Shown here piece by piece: positions 1-8,584 of a stretch of DNA of 64,000 nucleotides. Position 1 is the first letter of the stretch; each line of letters starts with the position of its first letter. Origin of the DNA: Sulfurimicrobium sp. (lineage in GTDB: Bacteria; Pseudomonadota; Gammaproteobacteria; Burkholderiales; Sulfuricellaceae); NCBI GenBank assembly GCA_030652035.1, contig JAUSBJ010000020.1, forward strand, positions 1 through 64,000, given 5' to 3'. A program made the position numbers and the translations under genes. The notes beneath the pieces are model-generated. The model was given only the letters and a program-made list of their open reading frames with translations. It made no database searches and had not been told where the DNA came from.

Positions 1-14
1 GCCGGATTTCGGCT

Positions 15-164
15 ATGACTTCCATAGATAACACTCCAGTTTCTCCGGCACAAATACCGGATGGTTACACACCCCGGGGTGGAAACTATTGGACGCTGTT
101 TACCCCGGAAATCTGGAAAGTTTTGCACGCTGTTTTACAAGGCATTGGAGCCGTAAGCAGCTGA
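15..164 (+). other. Short ORF crossing the break point of the TonB receptor gene
   Basis: A 49-codon frame opens at an ATG in the foreign-looking DNA at the window start and ends at a TGA inside receptor-derived DNA (about 138 onward). It has no clear ribosome binding site and I recognise no family. It may be the edge of a gene from an inserted or rearranged segment, or chance. The break near 137 is the better-supported observation. Confidence 0.2.
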
Positions 165-665
165 ATCGGTACCTCGCACCACCTCGATACGATCAATTTC
201 GTCAATGGCAACCGGCAAAGCGGCCCAATCCACGCCATCGAAATTGCCGGGAGAATAAACCGAACGGCCATCCACCAGCACCTGCATCCAGGATGGGAAA
301 TCGTTGCCCAGGCCATGGTAGGTCACCCAGTGCGTGCCGCCCCGCTCCTGGCCGACCTGCATGCCCGGCACCAGCCTTAACAGCCGCGGGATGTCCCGGT
401 AGCCGCTTGCCCGGATCACATCACGGTCAATAACAGTCATTGCCGCTGGCGCTTCGTTGAGCGGCTGGGGCAGGCGCGAGGGTGTCAGAACGATAGGCAG
501 GGTCGTCAGGTACGCCTGCTCATTTGAGGCGAACACCGGCAACTCGGCAGCCTGAGCAGTAATAGTGGTAGCGAGCAGGAGAGACAAGGTCAGAAAAAAA
601 GACCCGAATATGCGTTCAAACGGCCTGAGCGGAAATAAAGACGCCAGTTTCGAGCCTGGGGCCAT
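135..665 (-). pseudogene. TonB-dependent outer-membrane receptor, N-terminal fragment (signal peptide and plug)
   Basis: The product has a signal peptide ending near TAQA and then a typical TonB-receptor plug: TLPIVLTPSRLPQPLNEAP, AAMTVIDRDVI, IPRLLRLVPGMQVG, VLVDGRSVYSP and IDRIEVVRGTDSAAYGSNA. In complete receptors this last motif leads into GVINI-type sequence and a beta-barrel of several hundred residues. Here a TAA follows at once, and neither other minus-strand frame of bases 1-134 resumes plug or barrel sequence, so this is a true break and not a one-base frameshift. The start at 665 puts the hydrophobic segment where a signal peptide should be; an upstream ATG at 701 is possible. As it stands the product cannot form a transporter. 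Confidence 0.7.
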
Positions 666-798
666 GTCATGGTCTGGTTTGAAGCGGAAAGAAGCCTGCA
701 CGCAATGGAATCCGCAAAGATGCTGTTAGCTACACCATTCCAGATGAACGATGCCCCAAGAATTCTACAGGGCTGTGCAGAAAGCGCAAATCACCTTG

Positions 799-2154
799 TC
801 AGGCTGCCGGAAAATCGAGCAGAAAAGCACTCCCGCCGAGGGCGCTTTTAACAATGGAGATACTGCCGTGGTGCAATTCAACAAATGCCTTGGCCAGACT
901 CAGCCCCAGTCCGGACCCCGCCATGGTGCGGCTCGGATCGAGGCGGGCAAAGCGCTCGAACACCTTGTCACGCATTTCGGGAGGAATGCCCGGTCCGCCG
1001 TCTTCCACCACCACCTTGACACGATTGTCCTGGCAATACGCGTTCAATCTGACGTCGCCTCCCGCCGGAACATATTTGAGCGCATTGTCGAACAGGTTTG
1101 AAATGATCTGGGCGAGAAGCTGACGGTTGCCATAGACCAGCAAGCCCTCGGCCACTTCCCCACGCAGTACCAGACCACGCTCCTCGGCGGAAGGCTCATA
1201 GAGTTCGAGCAATTCATTCAGCAGTTCGGAAAAATCCACCACCGCACGCTTCACCGGCATCCCACCCGACTCCGCGCGGCTGATGGAGAGCAGGGAACTG
1301 AAAATGCTTTGCATCTTTTCCAGTTCGTCATGCACTCTTTGCAGCGCAGCGTGGTATGCCTCGGGATCTTCCTGCTGCAGCGCCACCTGGACATCGGAAC
1401 TCAGGCGCGTCAGAGGCGTGCGCAAATCGTGCGCGATGTTGTCGCTCACCTGCCGGATGCCTTGCACCAGCCGTTCAATGCGCTCCAGCATCGCATTCAT
1501 GTTGCCAGCCAGCACCGAAAGCTCGTCGTTGCCATTCACCGGCATGCGGCTGGAAAGATCGCCGGACTGCATGATCAGATTGGTATTCCGGTTGAAGGCA
1601 TCGATCCGGCTGCGAAACCGGCGCGCCAGCCAGAGGCCTACCGCCAGCCCGAACAGGGACACCATGCCGGCTGTCAGAAGAAAAGTCTGGCGAAAATCCT
1701 CTACCAGCGCAAACACTGGATCCATGCTGACCGCGGTGAACGCGGTCAGCCCATCCCCGAGGGAAAAAGAGATCACCCTTGCCGGGTGTATTTTCCCGTC
1801 GCTCGCCTCGACCTCGATCTGCCGTATGCCGGAAAACAGCTTCTCCAGGGGCAAAGAAAGGCCACCCGCCTGGTAGGTAATCTGGTTGTGCTGATCCAGA
1901 ATGCGGAAGCCGTGAGATTGGCTGCCCTCGCTCTCGATTTCGCTCTGGATCGCACGGTACAGGCCTTCCACACCATAATCGCGGTATTGGAACTGAAGCA
2001 GGTTGCGCTCTTCCGACAGGGTATGGTCAACCCCCTTGGTCAGAGTGGAAGTGAGTTGGTAGTCGAGGAAGAAAAAAATCAGTCCCGCACTCGCCACATA
2101 CACTATCAGCAGCAACGAAATGAGGCGTGCCGGCGCCGAATCGAGAAACCTCAT
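799..2154 (-). CDS. Two-component sensor histidine kinase (HAMP-HisKA-HATPase)
   Basis: An inner-membrane sensor kinase of 451 residues that should phosphorylate the response regulator encoded just upstream. It shows an N-terminal membrane segment (ISLLLIVYVASAGLIFFF), a periplasmic part, a second membrane segment (LLTAGMVSLFGLAVGLWLA), a HAMP linker, the phospho-acceptor box DNIAHDLRTPLTRL, the N box ISNLFDNALKYV and the G boxes EDGGPGIPP and GSGLGLSLAKAF. The ATG at 2154 overlaps the TGA of the regulator gene (ATGA), the usual coupling in such pairs; the frame extends further upstream but that part reads over the regulator. The signal is unknown. The neighbouring broken TonB receptor hints at metal or siderophore sensing, but this is only context. 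Confidence 0.9.
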   Translation of the reverse strand: MRFLDSAPARLISLLLIVYVASAGLIFFFLDYQLTSTLTKGVDHTLSEERNLLQFQYRDYGVEGLYRAIQSEIESEGSQSHGFRILDQHNQITYQAGGLSLPLEKLFSGIRQIEVEASDGKIHPARVISFSLGDGLTAFTAVSMDPVFALVEDFRQTFLLTAGMVSLFGLAVGLWLARRFRSRIDAFNRNTNLIMQSGDLSSRMPVNGNDELSVLAGNMNAMLERIERLVQGIRQVSDNIAHDLRTPLTRLSSDVQVALQQEDPEAYHAALQRVHDELEKMQSIFSSLLSISRAESGGMPVKRAVVDFSELLNELLELYEPSAEERGLVLRGEVAEGLLVYGNRQLLAQIISNLFDNALKYVPAGGDVRLNAYCQDNRVKVVVEDGGPGIPPEMRDKVFERFARLDPSRTMAGSGLGLSLAKAFVELHHGSISIVKSALGGSAFLLDFPAA

Positions 2155-2828
2155 TCCACGCGCATCAGATAGCCTTCCCCACGCACGGTGTGCAGGAGGG
2201 GAGCGGGGAAACACTTGTCGATTTGCTGGCGCAGGCGGCTGATATGCACATCCACCACGTTGGTCTGGGGATCGAAGTAATAATCCCATACATTTTCCAG
2301 CAGCATGGTGCGGGTCACCACCTGCCCGGCATGACGCATGAGGTATTCCAGCAAACGCAATTCGCGCGGTTTGAGGAAAATCTCCTGCCCGGCACGAATC
2401 ACCTTGCGCGTCAGCAGATCCAGTTTGAGATCCCCCACCTCCAGCACCGTTTCCTGAGCCGACATACTCCGGGTGCGGCGTAGCAGCGCTTCGATACGTG
2501 CCTGCAATTCGCTGAAGGCGTAGGGTTTGACGAGGTAGTCATCCCCGCCGGAACGCAAGCCTTCAACCCGCTCATCCACTTCACCCAGTGCGCTCAACAC
2601 CAGCGCTGGCGTGTTGTTGCCCTCATCGCGCAAGGTCCGCAGCATGGTCAGCCCATTCATGATGGGCATCATGACATCCACGATCCAGAGGTCAAAATTG
2701 CCGCCACGGGCCATTTCCAGGCCAAACTCTCCATTACGCGCAATATCGGAGCGATAGCCCAAGCCGGCCAGCCCTTGCTGTAAAAGCAGTGCCGCTGCGG
2801 AATCGTCTTCAACGATAAGGATGTTCAT
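2151..2828 (-). CDS. OmpR/PhoB-family response regulator
   Basis: A 225-residue DNA-binding response regulator, normal length for the family. The receiver domain (about 1-115) has the acidic pocket VEDD, phospho-acceptor Asp51 in WIVDVMMP and Lys101 in YLVKPY. The C-terminal winged helix (about 130-225) has FLKPRELRLLEYLMRH, NVVDVHISRLRQQID and the wing HTVRGEGYLMR. It is the first gene of the pair and overlaps the kinase start by four bases. The AT-rich stretch 2829-2963 separates it from a divergent small gene and probably holds both promoters. Targets cannot be told from the sequence. Confidence 0.92.
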   Translation of the reverse strand: MNILIVEDDSAAALLLQQGLAGLGYRSDIARNGEFGLEMARGGNFDLWIVDVMMPIMNGLTMLRTLRDEGNNTPALVLSALGEVDERVEGLRSGGDDYLVKPYAFSELQARIEALLRRTRSMSAQETVLEVGDLKLDLLTRKVIRAGQEIFLKPRELRLLEYLMRHAGQVVTRTMLLENVWDYYFDPQTNVVDVHISRLRQQIDKCFPAPLLHTVRGEGYLMRVE

Positions 2829-2963
2829 TCGGAGTCCGGATTTATTTAGAGTGGCAAAATGCTAAATGAAATATTACAAAAATAACATGAACGAAAATTC
2901 ATTTCCGCTTTCAAATGAATACATTATATTTACCACAATACTCATAAAGTAACGGAGGCAATC

Positions 2964-3155
2964 ATGGCGAGCAAATCTGCGCTTCCTAGCTATGAAGTCG
3001 AGTTCATTCCACTGGAACGGCGTCTCGGCGACCGTCGCAGCCGTACCGACAACGACTATGGCGGACCCGAACGACGACGAGAAAACAGCCGCCGTGGCAG
3101 CGAACACAATGCCGCAAAGCCACGCCGGCACTCCATGAATCAGACCACAAATTAG
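2964..3155 (+). CDS. Small Arg-rich hypothetical protein
   Basis: A 63-residue very basic protein built of repeated Arg pairs: ERRLGDRRSRTDND, GPERRRENSRRG and a basic tail. There is no membrane segment or Cys. A good Shine-Dalgarno (taacggagg) sits about six bases before the ATG, and an AT-rich divergent promoter region lies upstream, which supports a real gene. It converges on selD with a four-base tail-to-tail overlap. DRR/GPERR motifs turn up in short uncharacterised proteobacterial proteins; I assign no function. Nucleic-acid binding would suit the charge but is a guess. Confidence 0.6.
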   Translation: MASKSALPSYEVEFIPLERRLGDRRSRTDNDYGGPERRRENSRRGSEHNAAKPRRHSMNQTTN

Positions 3156-4192
3156 CGCACCGTAGTCCTGACTTCACCTGCCACCATTCGCCCAATTTGG
3201 CAGGCATAGCCGAAGCCCTGCTGTTGAAACAAATCCAGCACATCGGCAACCGCTTCAGGCGCACAGGCCACCAGAAGCCCACCGCTGGTCTGCGGATCGC
3301 ATAGCAGATTCTTTTTCCACTCCGCCATGCCCTCGGGCAGCGTCACTTCCGCACCATAACTATCCCAGTTGCGTGCTGCCGCGCCGGTAACATAACCCTT
3401 TTTTGCCAGCTCCAGCGCCACCGGCAGGACCGGTAGCCGGTCGAATTCGATTTCCGCGCCCAAGCGGGAACCTCGGCAGATCTCCAGCAAATGCCCGAGC
3501 AGGGCAAAACCGGTGACATCGGTGAGCGCATGCACGCCCTGCATGTGGGCCAGTGTCGAACCCGCAACATTTAGCTGGGTCGTGCTCTCCAGCATCTGGC
3601 GGTAACCCTCTTCCGACAACTCGCCCTTCTTGAGCGCCGCGCTCATGATGCCGACGCCCAGGCCCTTGCCAAGGATCAGCACATCTCCCTCCTCTGCACC
3701 CACATTGCGCTTCACCTTGTCGGGATGCACCACGCCCAGAGCCACCAGGCCATAAATCGGCTCGGGCGAATCAATCGAATGGCCACCCGCAACAGGAATG
3801 CCAGCTGCCGCGCACACCGCCTCGCCGCCCGCCAGGATATCGTGAATCACGTGCGTCGGCAGCTTGCCCACCGGCATGCCGACAATCGCCAGCGCCATGA
3901 TCGGCTGCGCGCCCATGGCATAGATATCGGACAGGGCATTGGTTGCGGCAATGCGCCCGAAATCCACTGCATCATCGACAATGGGCATGAAGAAATCGGT
4001 GGTGGCGACAATGGCCTGATGATCGTTGAGGCGATAGACCGCCGCATCGTCGCCGGTTTCCGTGCCCACCATGAGGTCGGGATGCACCAGGCGAGCGGGC
4101 ATGTTGGCAAGGATTTCGCCCAGCAGGGCAGGTGCAATTTTGCAGCCGCAGCCGCCGCCATGGGAGAACTGTGTTAATTTAAATGCTGTCAT
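3152..4192 (-). CDS. selD: Selenide, water dikinase (selenophosphate synthetase)
   Basis: Makes selenophosphate from selenide and ATP, the selenium donor for tRNA selenouridine and, where present, selenocysteine. The 346-residue protein carries the N-terminal active-site loop FSHGGGCGCKIAP (Cys15/Cys17, Lys18), the nucleotide-binding TGDDAAVYRL, ATTDFFMPIVDD and GGHSIDSPEPIYGL, and the C-terminal CDPQTSGGLL. It starts only 21 bases from the divergent mnmH, whose enzyme uses its product. No selA, selB or selC is seen in the window, so tRNA modification is the use supported here. The catalytic position is Cys and not Sec. Confidence 0.97.
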   Translation of the reverse strand: MTAFKLTQFSHGGGCGCKIAPALLGEILANMPARLVHPDLMVGTETGDDAAVYRLNDHQAIVATTDFFMPIVDDAVDFGRIAATNALSDIYAMGAQPIMALAIVGMPVGKLPTHVIHDILAGGEAVCAAAGIPVAGGHSIDSPEPIYGLVALGVVHPDKVKRNVGAEEGDVLILGKGLGVGIMSAALKKGELSEEGYRQMLESTTQLNVAGSTLAHMQGVHALTDVTGFALLGHLLEICRGSRLGAEIEFDRLPVLPVALELAKKGYVTGAAARNWDSYGAEVTLPEGMAEWKKNLLCDPQTSGGLLVACAPEAVADVLDLFQQQGFGYACQIGRMVAGEVRTTVR

Positions 4193-4213
4193 TGTTTTTG
4201 CAGGATCGAGAAA

Positions 4214-5257
4214 TTGGTAAAGGAAGCAAACCTAGCACAGCTGGACCAGTTTGACGAGATCATCGACGTCCGCTCGCCCTCCGAATTTGCCGAGGACCAC
4301 ATTCCCGGCGCGCTGAACTTCCCCGTGCTCGACGACGATGAGCGCGCCCGCATCGGCACCCTGCACAAACAGGTTTCCCCCTTCGATGCAAAAAAAGCCG
4401 GTGCCGCCCTGGTATCGCGCAATATCGGCAGGCATCTGGAACAGGCTTTTGCCGACAAGCCAAAAAACTGGCGCCCGCTGGTGTATTGCTGGCGCGGCGG
4501 CAAGCGCAGCGGCGCCATGGCCCATGTGCTGGGCCAGGTCGGCTGGCACAGCGGCCAGCTGGACGGCGGCTACAAGGCCTACCGGCGCCAGGTACTGGAA
4601 GACCTGCAAACCCTGCCGGCACGCTTCCAGTGGCGCGTGGTGTGCGGCGCCACCGGCTCGGGCAAGAGCCGCCTGCTGCAGGCGCTGCATGCCGCGGGTG
4701 CACAGGTGCTGGACCTGGAAGACCTGGCCAACCATCGCGGCTCGCTGCTCGGCAATTTACCCGGCACGCCGCAGCCGGGACAGAAATATTTCGAAAGCCT
4801 GATCTGGTCGAAGCTGCACGGCTTTGATCCTGACCTGCCCGTCTACGTCGAAGCCGAAAGCAAGAAAATCGGCAACGTCCGCGTGCCGGAAACTCTCATT
4901 GCTGCCATGTGGCAGAGCCAATGCATACGCATCGAGGCCAGCATTGCGCAACGGGTAGAACTGCTGAAGGAAGAGTATGCGCACTTCCTGGCCGACCCGG
5001 ACGAACTAGGGAATAAGCTCGGCTTCCTTACAGATCTGCACGGCAAGGAGCGCATCACCCGCTGGCAACACATGGCGCAACAGGACGAGTGGGACACGCT
5101 GGTGGCGGAACTGCTGGAGCAGCATTACGATCCTGCTTACACCCGCTCCACGCTCAAGCATTATCCTCTATACAAGGAGGGGCTCATCCTCCGGCCGCAA
5201 AGCCTGGGCATGGAAGCAATGCAGGCCGCGGCAAAAGAGATTCTTGGGTCCGCTTGA
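4214..5257 (+). CDS. mnmH: tRNA 2-selenouridine synthase
   Basis: Converts 2-thiouridine at the wobble position of certain tRNAs to 2-selenouridine through a geranylated intermediate, using selenophosphate. The protein (347 residues) has an N-terminal rhodanese domain with EIIDVRSPSEFAEDHIPGA and active Cys92 in YCWRGGKRSG, then a P-loop GATGSGKS (145-152) and the family motif ESKKIGNVRVP. The start appears to be TTG at 4214; no ATG lies upstream in frame before selD, and the rhodanese domain begins almost at once, so the start should be close to right. The Shine-Dalgarno is weak. Confidence 0.95.
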   Translation: MVKEANLAQLDQFDEIIDVRSPSEFAEDHIPGALNFPVLDDDERARIGTLHKQVSPFDAKKAGAALVSRNIGRHLEQAFADKPKNWRPLVYCWRGGKRSGAMAHVLGQVGWHSGQLDGGYKAYRRQVLEDLQTLPARFQWRVVCGATGSGKSRLLQALHAAGAQVLDLEDLANHRGSLLGNLPGTPQPGQKYFESLIWSKLHGFDPDLPVYVEAESKKIGNVRVPETLIAAMWQSQCIRIEASIAQRVELLKEEYAHFLADPDELGNKLGFLTDLHGKERITRWQHMAQQDEWDTLVAELLEQHYDPAYTRSTLKHYPLYKEGLILRPQSLGMEAMQAAAKEILGSA

Positions 5258-5283
5258 TCAAACAGGGGAAAGCGGCATTTCAC

Positions 5284-5358
5284 CACAAAGGACGCAATGT
5301 AACGTGAAGGCCTTCATTCACCCATTGTTTTATCTTGCGAACCTTAGCGTCCTTTTCG
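5284..5358. repeat. Short inverted-repeat element after mnmH
   Basis: Arms aaaggacgc (5287-5295) and gcgtccttt (5347-5355) flank a centre with the palindrome gaaggccttc. The edge caccacaaaggacgca looks like the CCACAAAGGnnnC dispersed non-coding repeats of many proteobacteria. The rest of the 130-base gap holds no gene. Confidence 0.35.
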
Positions 5359-5388
5359 GTTCAACTGCTTATTGCAGGGCTAATCCCC

Positions 5389-6174
5389 TTACCCGCAGCG
5401 CCCGTTCTTGTCCACTTTCATGTATTTCAGTAGCCAGTCCTTGACCCGCTCGCGCGCATGCCGGGTGGCGATTTTCTCTTCCGGGGTCTGGTCGTTGCGG
5501 AAATCGAAAGCCCGCCGCGCCAGCGGGTAATACTGCATCTCGACCGGCACACCGCGTTCATACAGGGCATAGAAAGCGCGCCCGCCGTTGAAGCGCCGCA
5601 ACTCGAAATCCTGCTCGCCGATCAGGAACAGCAGCGGCGTGGTGATCTGCGCAATCTCCGGCGCCACGCTGAAAAGCTGCTCCGGCTCCGGCGCATTGGG
5701 ATTCTGCATGTGCCCCGCATAGGCGGCGATGGCGGCGATATCCTTGCCGCGCTTGGCCGCCAACCGGATCGAGTAATAGCCGCCGCGTGAATAGCCCACC
5801 ACCCCCACCGGCATCTTGCACGCCTCGGGCAAGGCCATGAGGGCATTCAGGCCGGCCTCGACATCGTTTTCTGTGGACGGGTCATGGGCCGACGGCCAGC
5901 GCTCGATAAACCGCCCGCCCTGCCAATCCGGCGCCAGCACCACGAAGCCCTGCGCAGCAAGCGTGGCAATATGGCGCTGATCCACTTCGTCGTAGCCCCG
6001 CTTGGCGTGGATATACAGCACCGGCGGAAACGGCCCCTTGCCACTGGGGGTGGCGATTTCCACCGGCACATCCACATCGCCCGACTTGATGGTGATTTTC
6101 CTCAACTGGACATCCCCCGCCTGAACAAGTTGGGAAGCGAACAGCAAAGCTAAAACCAGGGTGGCTATTTTCAT
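5389..6174 (-). CDS. Secreted dienelactone-hydrolase-like alpha/beta hydrolase (atypical active site)
   Basis: A 261-residue protein with a signal peptide (KIATLVLALLFASQLVQA, cut before GD), so probably periplasmic. The fold follows the DLH family: PPVLYIHAKRGYDEVDQRH, the oxyanion area, VVLAPDWQGG, and the nucleophile elbow GVVGYSRGGYYS with Ser129 where classical DLH has Cys. Asp189 in GEQDFELRRF could be the acid. Where the family normally has the catalytic His in a GHxF motif, this protein reads YPLARRAFDF, so that His is missing. It may be inactive, use another base, or have a different role. Substrate unknown. Confidence 0.75.
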   Translation of the reverse strand: MKIATLVLALLFASQLVQAGDVQLRKITIKSGDVDVPVEIATPSGKGPFPPVLYIHAKRGYDEVDQRHIATLAAQGFVVLAPDWQGGRFIERWPSAHDPSTENDVEAGLNALMALPEACKMPVGVVGYSRGGYYSIRLAAKRGKDIAAIAAYAGHMQNPNAPEPEQLFSVAPEIAQITTPLLFLIGEQDFELRRFNGGRAFYALYERGVPVEMQYYPLARRAFDFRNDQTPEEKIATRHARERVKDWLLKYMKVDKNGRCG

Positions 6175-6251
6175 GTGAATTCGTCCTTAATTTGGTCCAG
6201 GACGATTTTCACACAGCGCAAGAAAGTTGTATTGAGCGCTTTGGACTAGTC

Positions 6252-6285
6252 AAAAACGGACTGCATGGCCATTACAGCCGTTTTT
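6252..6285 (-). terminator. Bidirectional-looking terminator at the end of the signalling operon
   Basis: On the minus strand aaaacggctg and cagtccgttttt form a near-perfect stem around a short loop with an A run before and a T run after. The stem overlaps the last codons of the REC-EAL-REC gene, the usual place for an operon terminator. Confidence 0.6.
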
Positions 6286-8584
6286 CCTGAGCACTCAGGC
6301 CTTTCAATTCCTGAATCAGCGAACTCAGCCTGTTCTGGACTTCCAGGCTTGCAGATTCGGCATTGAGGATTTTGTCGATGCCCGCGCGGATGGTTTTGGA
6401 CATAAACGCCTCCTGGGCATCGGTCAGACCCAGGGAAATGTAGGCGCGGTCGACTTCGTCATTGAAGGCGTTAAAACCCAGATTGATCGCGGCGCGGCTT
6501 TGTCGCTGGGCTTCATCGATCTTGGCCAGGGTGCCAGTCAGTTTTTCGACCACACTGTTCAGCGCATTGCCGAGCATGATGCCCTCAACGCGCACGTTTG
6601 CGCCATCCGCCATCATGGCCAGGTGATCGCGCAGGCGACCGTAGCGCTCCGGGTCTTCTTCAGGCATGTTGTTGATCAAGAGCGAGAGGTGTTCGTAGGT
6701 GATGCACATGCGCGATTTGAAACAGCTGATCCGCTCCATTTTGGTCATGTGGTTGACGACCGAAACAATCAGGGGAGAGGCCTCGCCCTCCTCGGTGCGG
6801 GTCAGCGTCTCGGCTGGAGTGCGAATCTGGACCGCGCCCTGCAGGCCATACTGGGCTAGCCCGGCCAGACAGGCATCGGCCAGAGCGATCAGGGTATTGC
6901 AGGCATTGAAGCTTTTCATCGTTTCGATCAACGCGCCCATCTCGCTCATGCTGGTCATGGCGGTCATCGCGGTGCTGCTGGCGTAGCTGGCCATTTCCTT
7001 CTGCTGGTCGCGTTCGCGGCGCAAACGGAGGAGGTTTTTCACCTTGCTTTCCAGTTCCACGGGGTCGAAGGGTTTGACGATATAGTCCTCGCCACCCGCT
7101 TCATAGCCTTTGAGGCGGTCCTCGATGTGGTCGTGGCCGGAAAGGAAAATCACCGGGATGTCGGCCAGATCATCGTCCGCCTTGAGGCGGCGGCAGGTCT
7201 CATAGCCGTCGATGCCGGGCATTTCCACGTCCAGCAGGATCAGGTCAACTTTGGCCTTCTGCAGCATGCCCAGGCATTCTTCCCCATTCCTGGCCGCCAG
7301 CACCTGAAAGGAACCGCCCAGCATGTCCTCGGTCAGTTCGCGCATCATGGCGTCATCATCGACGTTCAGAATCCGTGGCAAATCATCGTTGTTCATATCG
7401 CGTTCCCATTCTTTTTTCCAATCGAGCAATTCTGCTGCAGGCATGGGCTTGGCGATAAAATAGCCCTGCACTTCATCGCAGCCCAGTTTTTCTATCAAGT
7501 CCCAGTCTTCCTGGGTTTCGACCCCTTCCGCCACCAGGTTCAAACCCAATGTCCGGCCCAAATGCATGCTGGATTCAAGAATGGCATGGGCGATTGGATC
7601 TTCCGCGGCCCCCGAGACAAAGGTCCGGTCCACCTTCAGTTCTGAAAATGGCAACTGCTTGAGCTTTTCCATATTGGAATAACCCGTTCCAAAGTCGTCC
7701 ACGGACAAGCTGAAGCCTTTCAGGCGCAGGCGGGTGAGGATATCGAGGCTCAGATGAAAATCCTTCATCAGCCCCCCCTCGGTGATTTCCAGCACGATCT
7801 GCTGGCTGGCGACACCGGCATCCTGAACAATCTTGTGGAAGATTTCCGGCAGATCGAGGCGGTTGAGATTGTCAGCAGAGAGATTGATGGCGATCTTGCA
7901 GTCGTGTCCGCGGCGCTGCCATTCGGCAAGATGGCTGACCGCGCGGCGTAGCACGACCAGGGTCAGTTCATCGATCAATCCATGCTGCTCGGCCACGCCG
8001 ATGAAAGTATGCGGGCCCAGTATGCCGCGTTCGGGATGGCGCCAGCGGGCCAGGCATTCGACCCCCACCATGCGCCGCCCGGATACGGCCACCTTGGGCT
8101 GGAAGAAGATTTCGATCCGGCCCTGGGCCAGACCCGCTTTCACTTCTTCGACGGACAGGGATGCTTCTGTCACATGCTCCACTTGACTGGGCCGCAACTG
8201 ATCGATCTGGACCAGCATGGATATTAGCGCCTCGCGTCTTGCGGGCTTTTCCATGACGCCCAGCAGATTGAGGCTATAGGCGCGCGCCAACGTATCCGCA
8301 GCCTTGCGCAGCCCTGTCTCCATGCCAGAAAGAATGCCAATGGCGCCCTGATAGCCGCGCTCAGCGACATGACGAAGAAATTCGATGCCATCCATGTCCG
8401 GCATGCTGAGATCACAAAGCAGCAGGTCCGGCTTGTTAGCCAAGGCATCGAACAGGGCCAACCCCTCCTTGCCCCCGTTTGCCGTCAACACTTCAGCCAC
8501 GCCCAGAGCGCGCAACATGTCGCTCACGAATTCCAGCTGGAATTCGTCATCGTCCACGAACAAAACAACTAGCTGTGTTTTCAT
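6272..8584 (-). CDS. REC-EAL-REC response regulator, candidate c-di-GMP phosphodiesterase
   Basis: The 770-residue protein begins with a receiver domain (1-125; VDDD, Asp58 in LLCDLSMPDMDG), then an EAL domain (about 145-390), a second receiver (about 403-522; Asp452 in LLDVEMPGIDG, Lys near KPFDP) and about 245 mostly helical C-terminal residues I do not recognise. The EAL signature is ECLAR (176-180) rather than EALVR, but the other metal and catalytic positions look kept: NLSADN, EITEG, DDFGTGYS and AEGVET. It should therefore hydrolyse c-di-GMP under control of phosphorylation. It is last in the operon and overlaps the preceding kinase by four bases, so those kinases are the likely phosphodonors. 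Confidence 0.9.
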   Translation of the reverse strand: MKTQLVVLFVDDDEFQLEFVSDMLRALGVAEVLTANGGKEGLALFDALANKPDLLLCDLSMPDMDGIEFLRHVAERGYQGAIGILSGMETGLRKAADTLARAYSLNLLGVMEKPARREALISMLVQIDQLRPSQVEHVTEASLSVEEVKAGLAQGRIEIFFQPKVAVSGRRMVGVECLARWRHPERGILGPHTFIGVAEQHGLIDELTLVVLRRAVSHLAEWQRRGHDCKIAINLSADNLNRLDLPEIFHKIVQDAGVASQQIVLEITEGGLMKDFHLSLDILTRLRLKGFSLSVDDFGTGYSNMEKLKQLPFSELKVDRTFVSGAAEDPIAHAILESSMHLGRTLGLNLVAEGVETQEDWDLIEKLGCDEVQGYFIAKPMPAAELLDWKKEWERDMNNDDLPRILNVDDDAMMRELTEDMLGGSFQVLAARNGEECLGMLQKAKVDLILLDVEMPGIDGYETCRRLKADDDLADIPVIFLSGHDHIEDRLKGYEAGGEDYIVKPFDPVELESKVKNLLRLRRERDQQKEMASYASSTAMTAMTSMSEMGALIETMKSFNACNTLIALADACLAGLAQYGLQGAVQIRTPAETLTRTEEGEASPLIVSVVNHMTKMERISCFKSRMCITYEHLSLLINNMPEEDPERYGRLRDHLAMMADGANVRVEGIMLGNALNSVVEKLTGTLAKIDEAQRQSRAAINLGFNAFNDEVDRAYISLGLTDAQEAFMSKTIRAGIDKILNAESASLEVQNRLSSLIQELKGLSAQEKRL

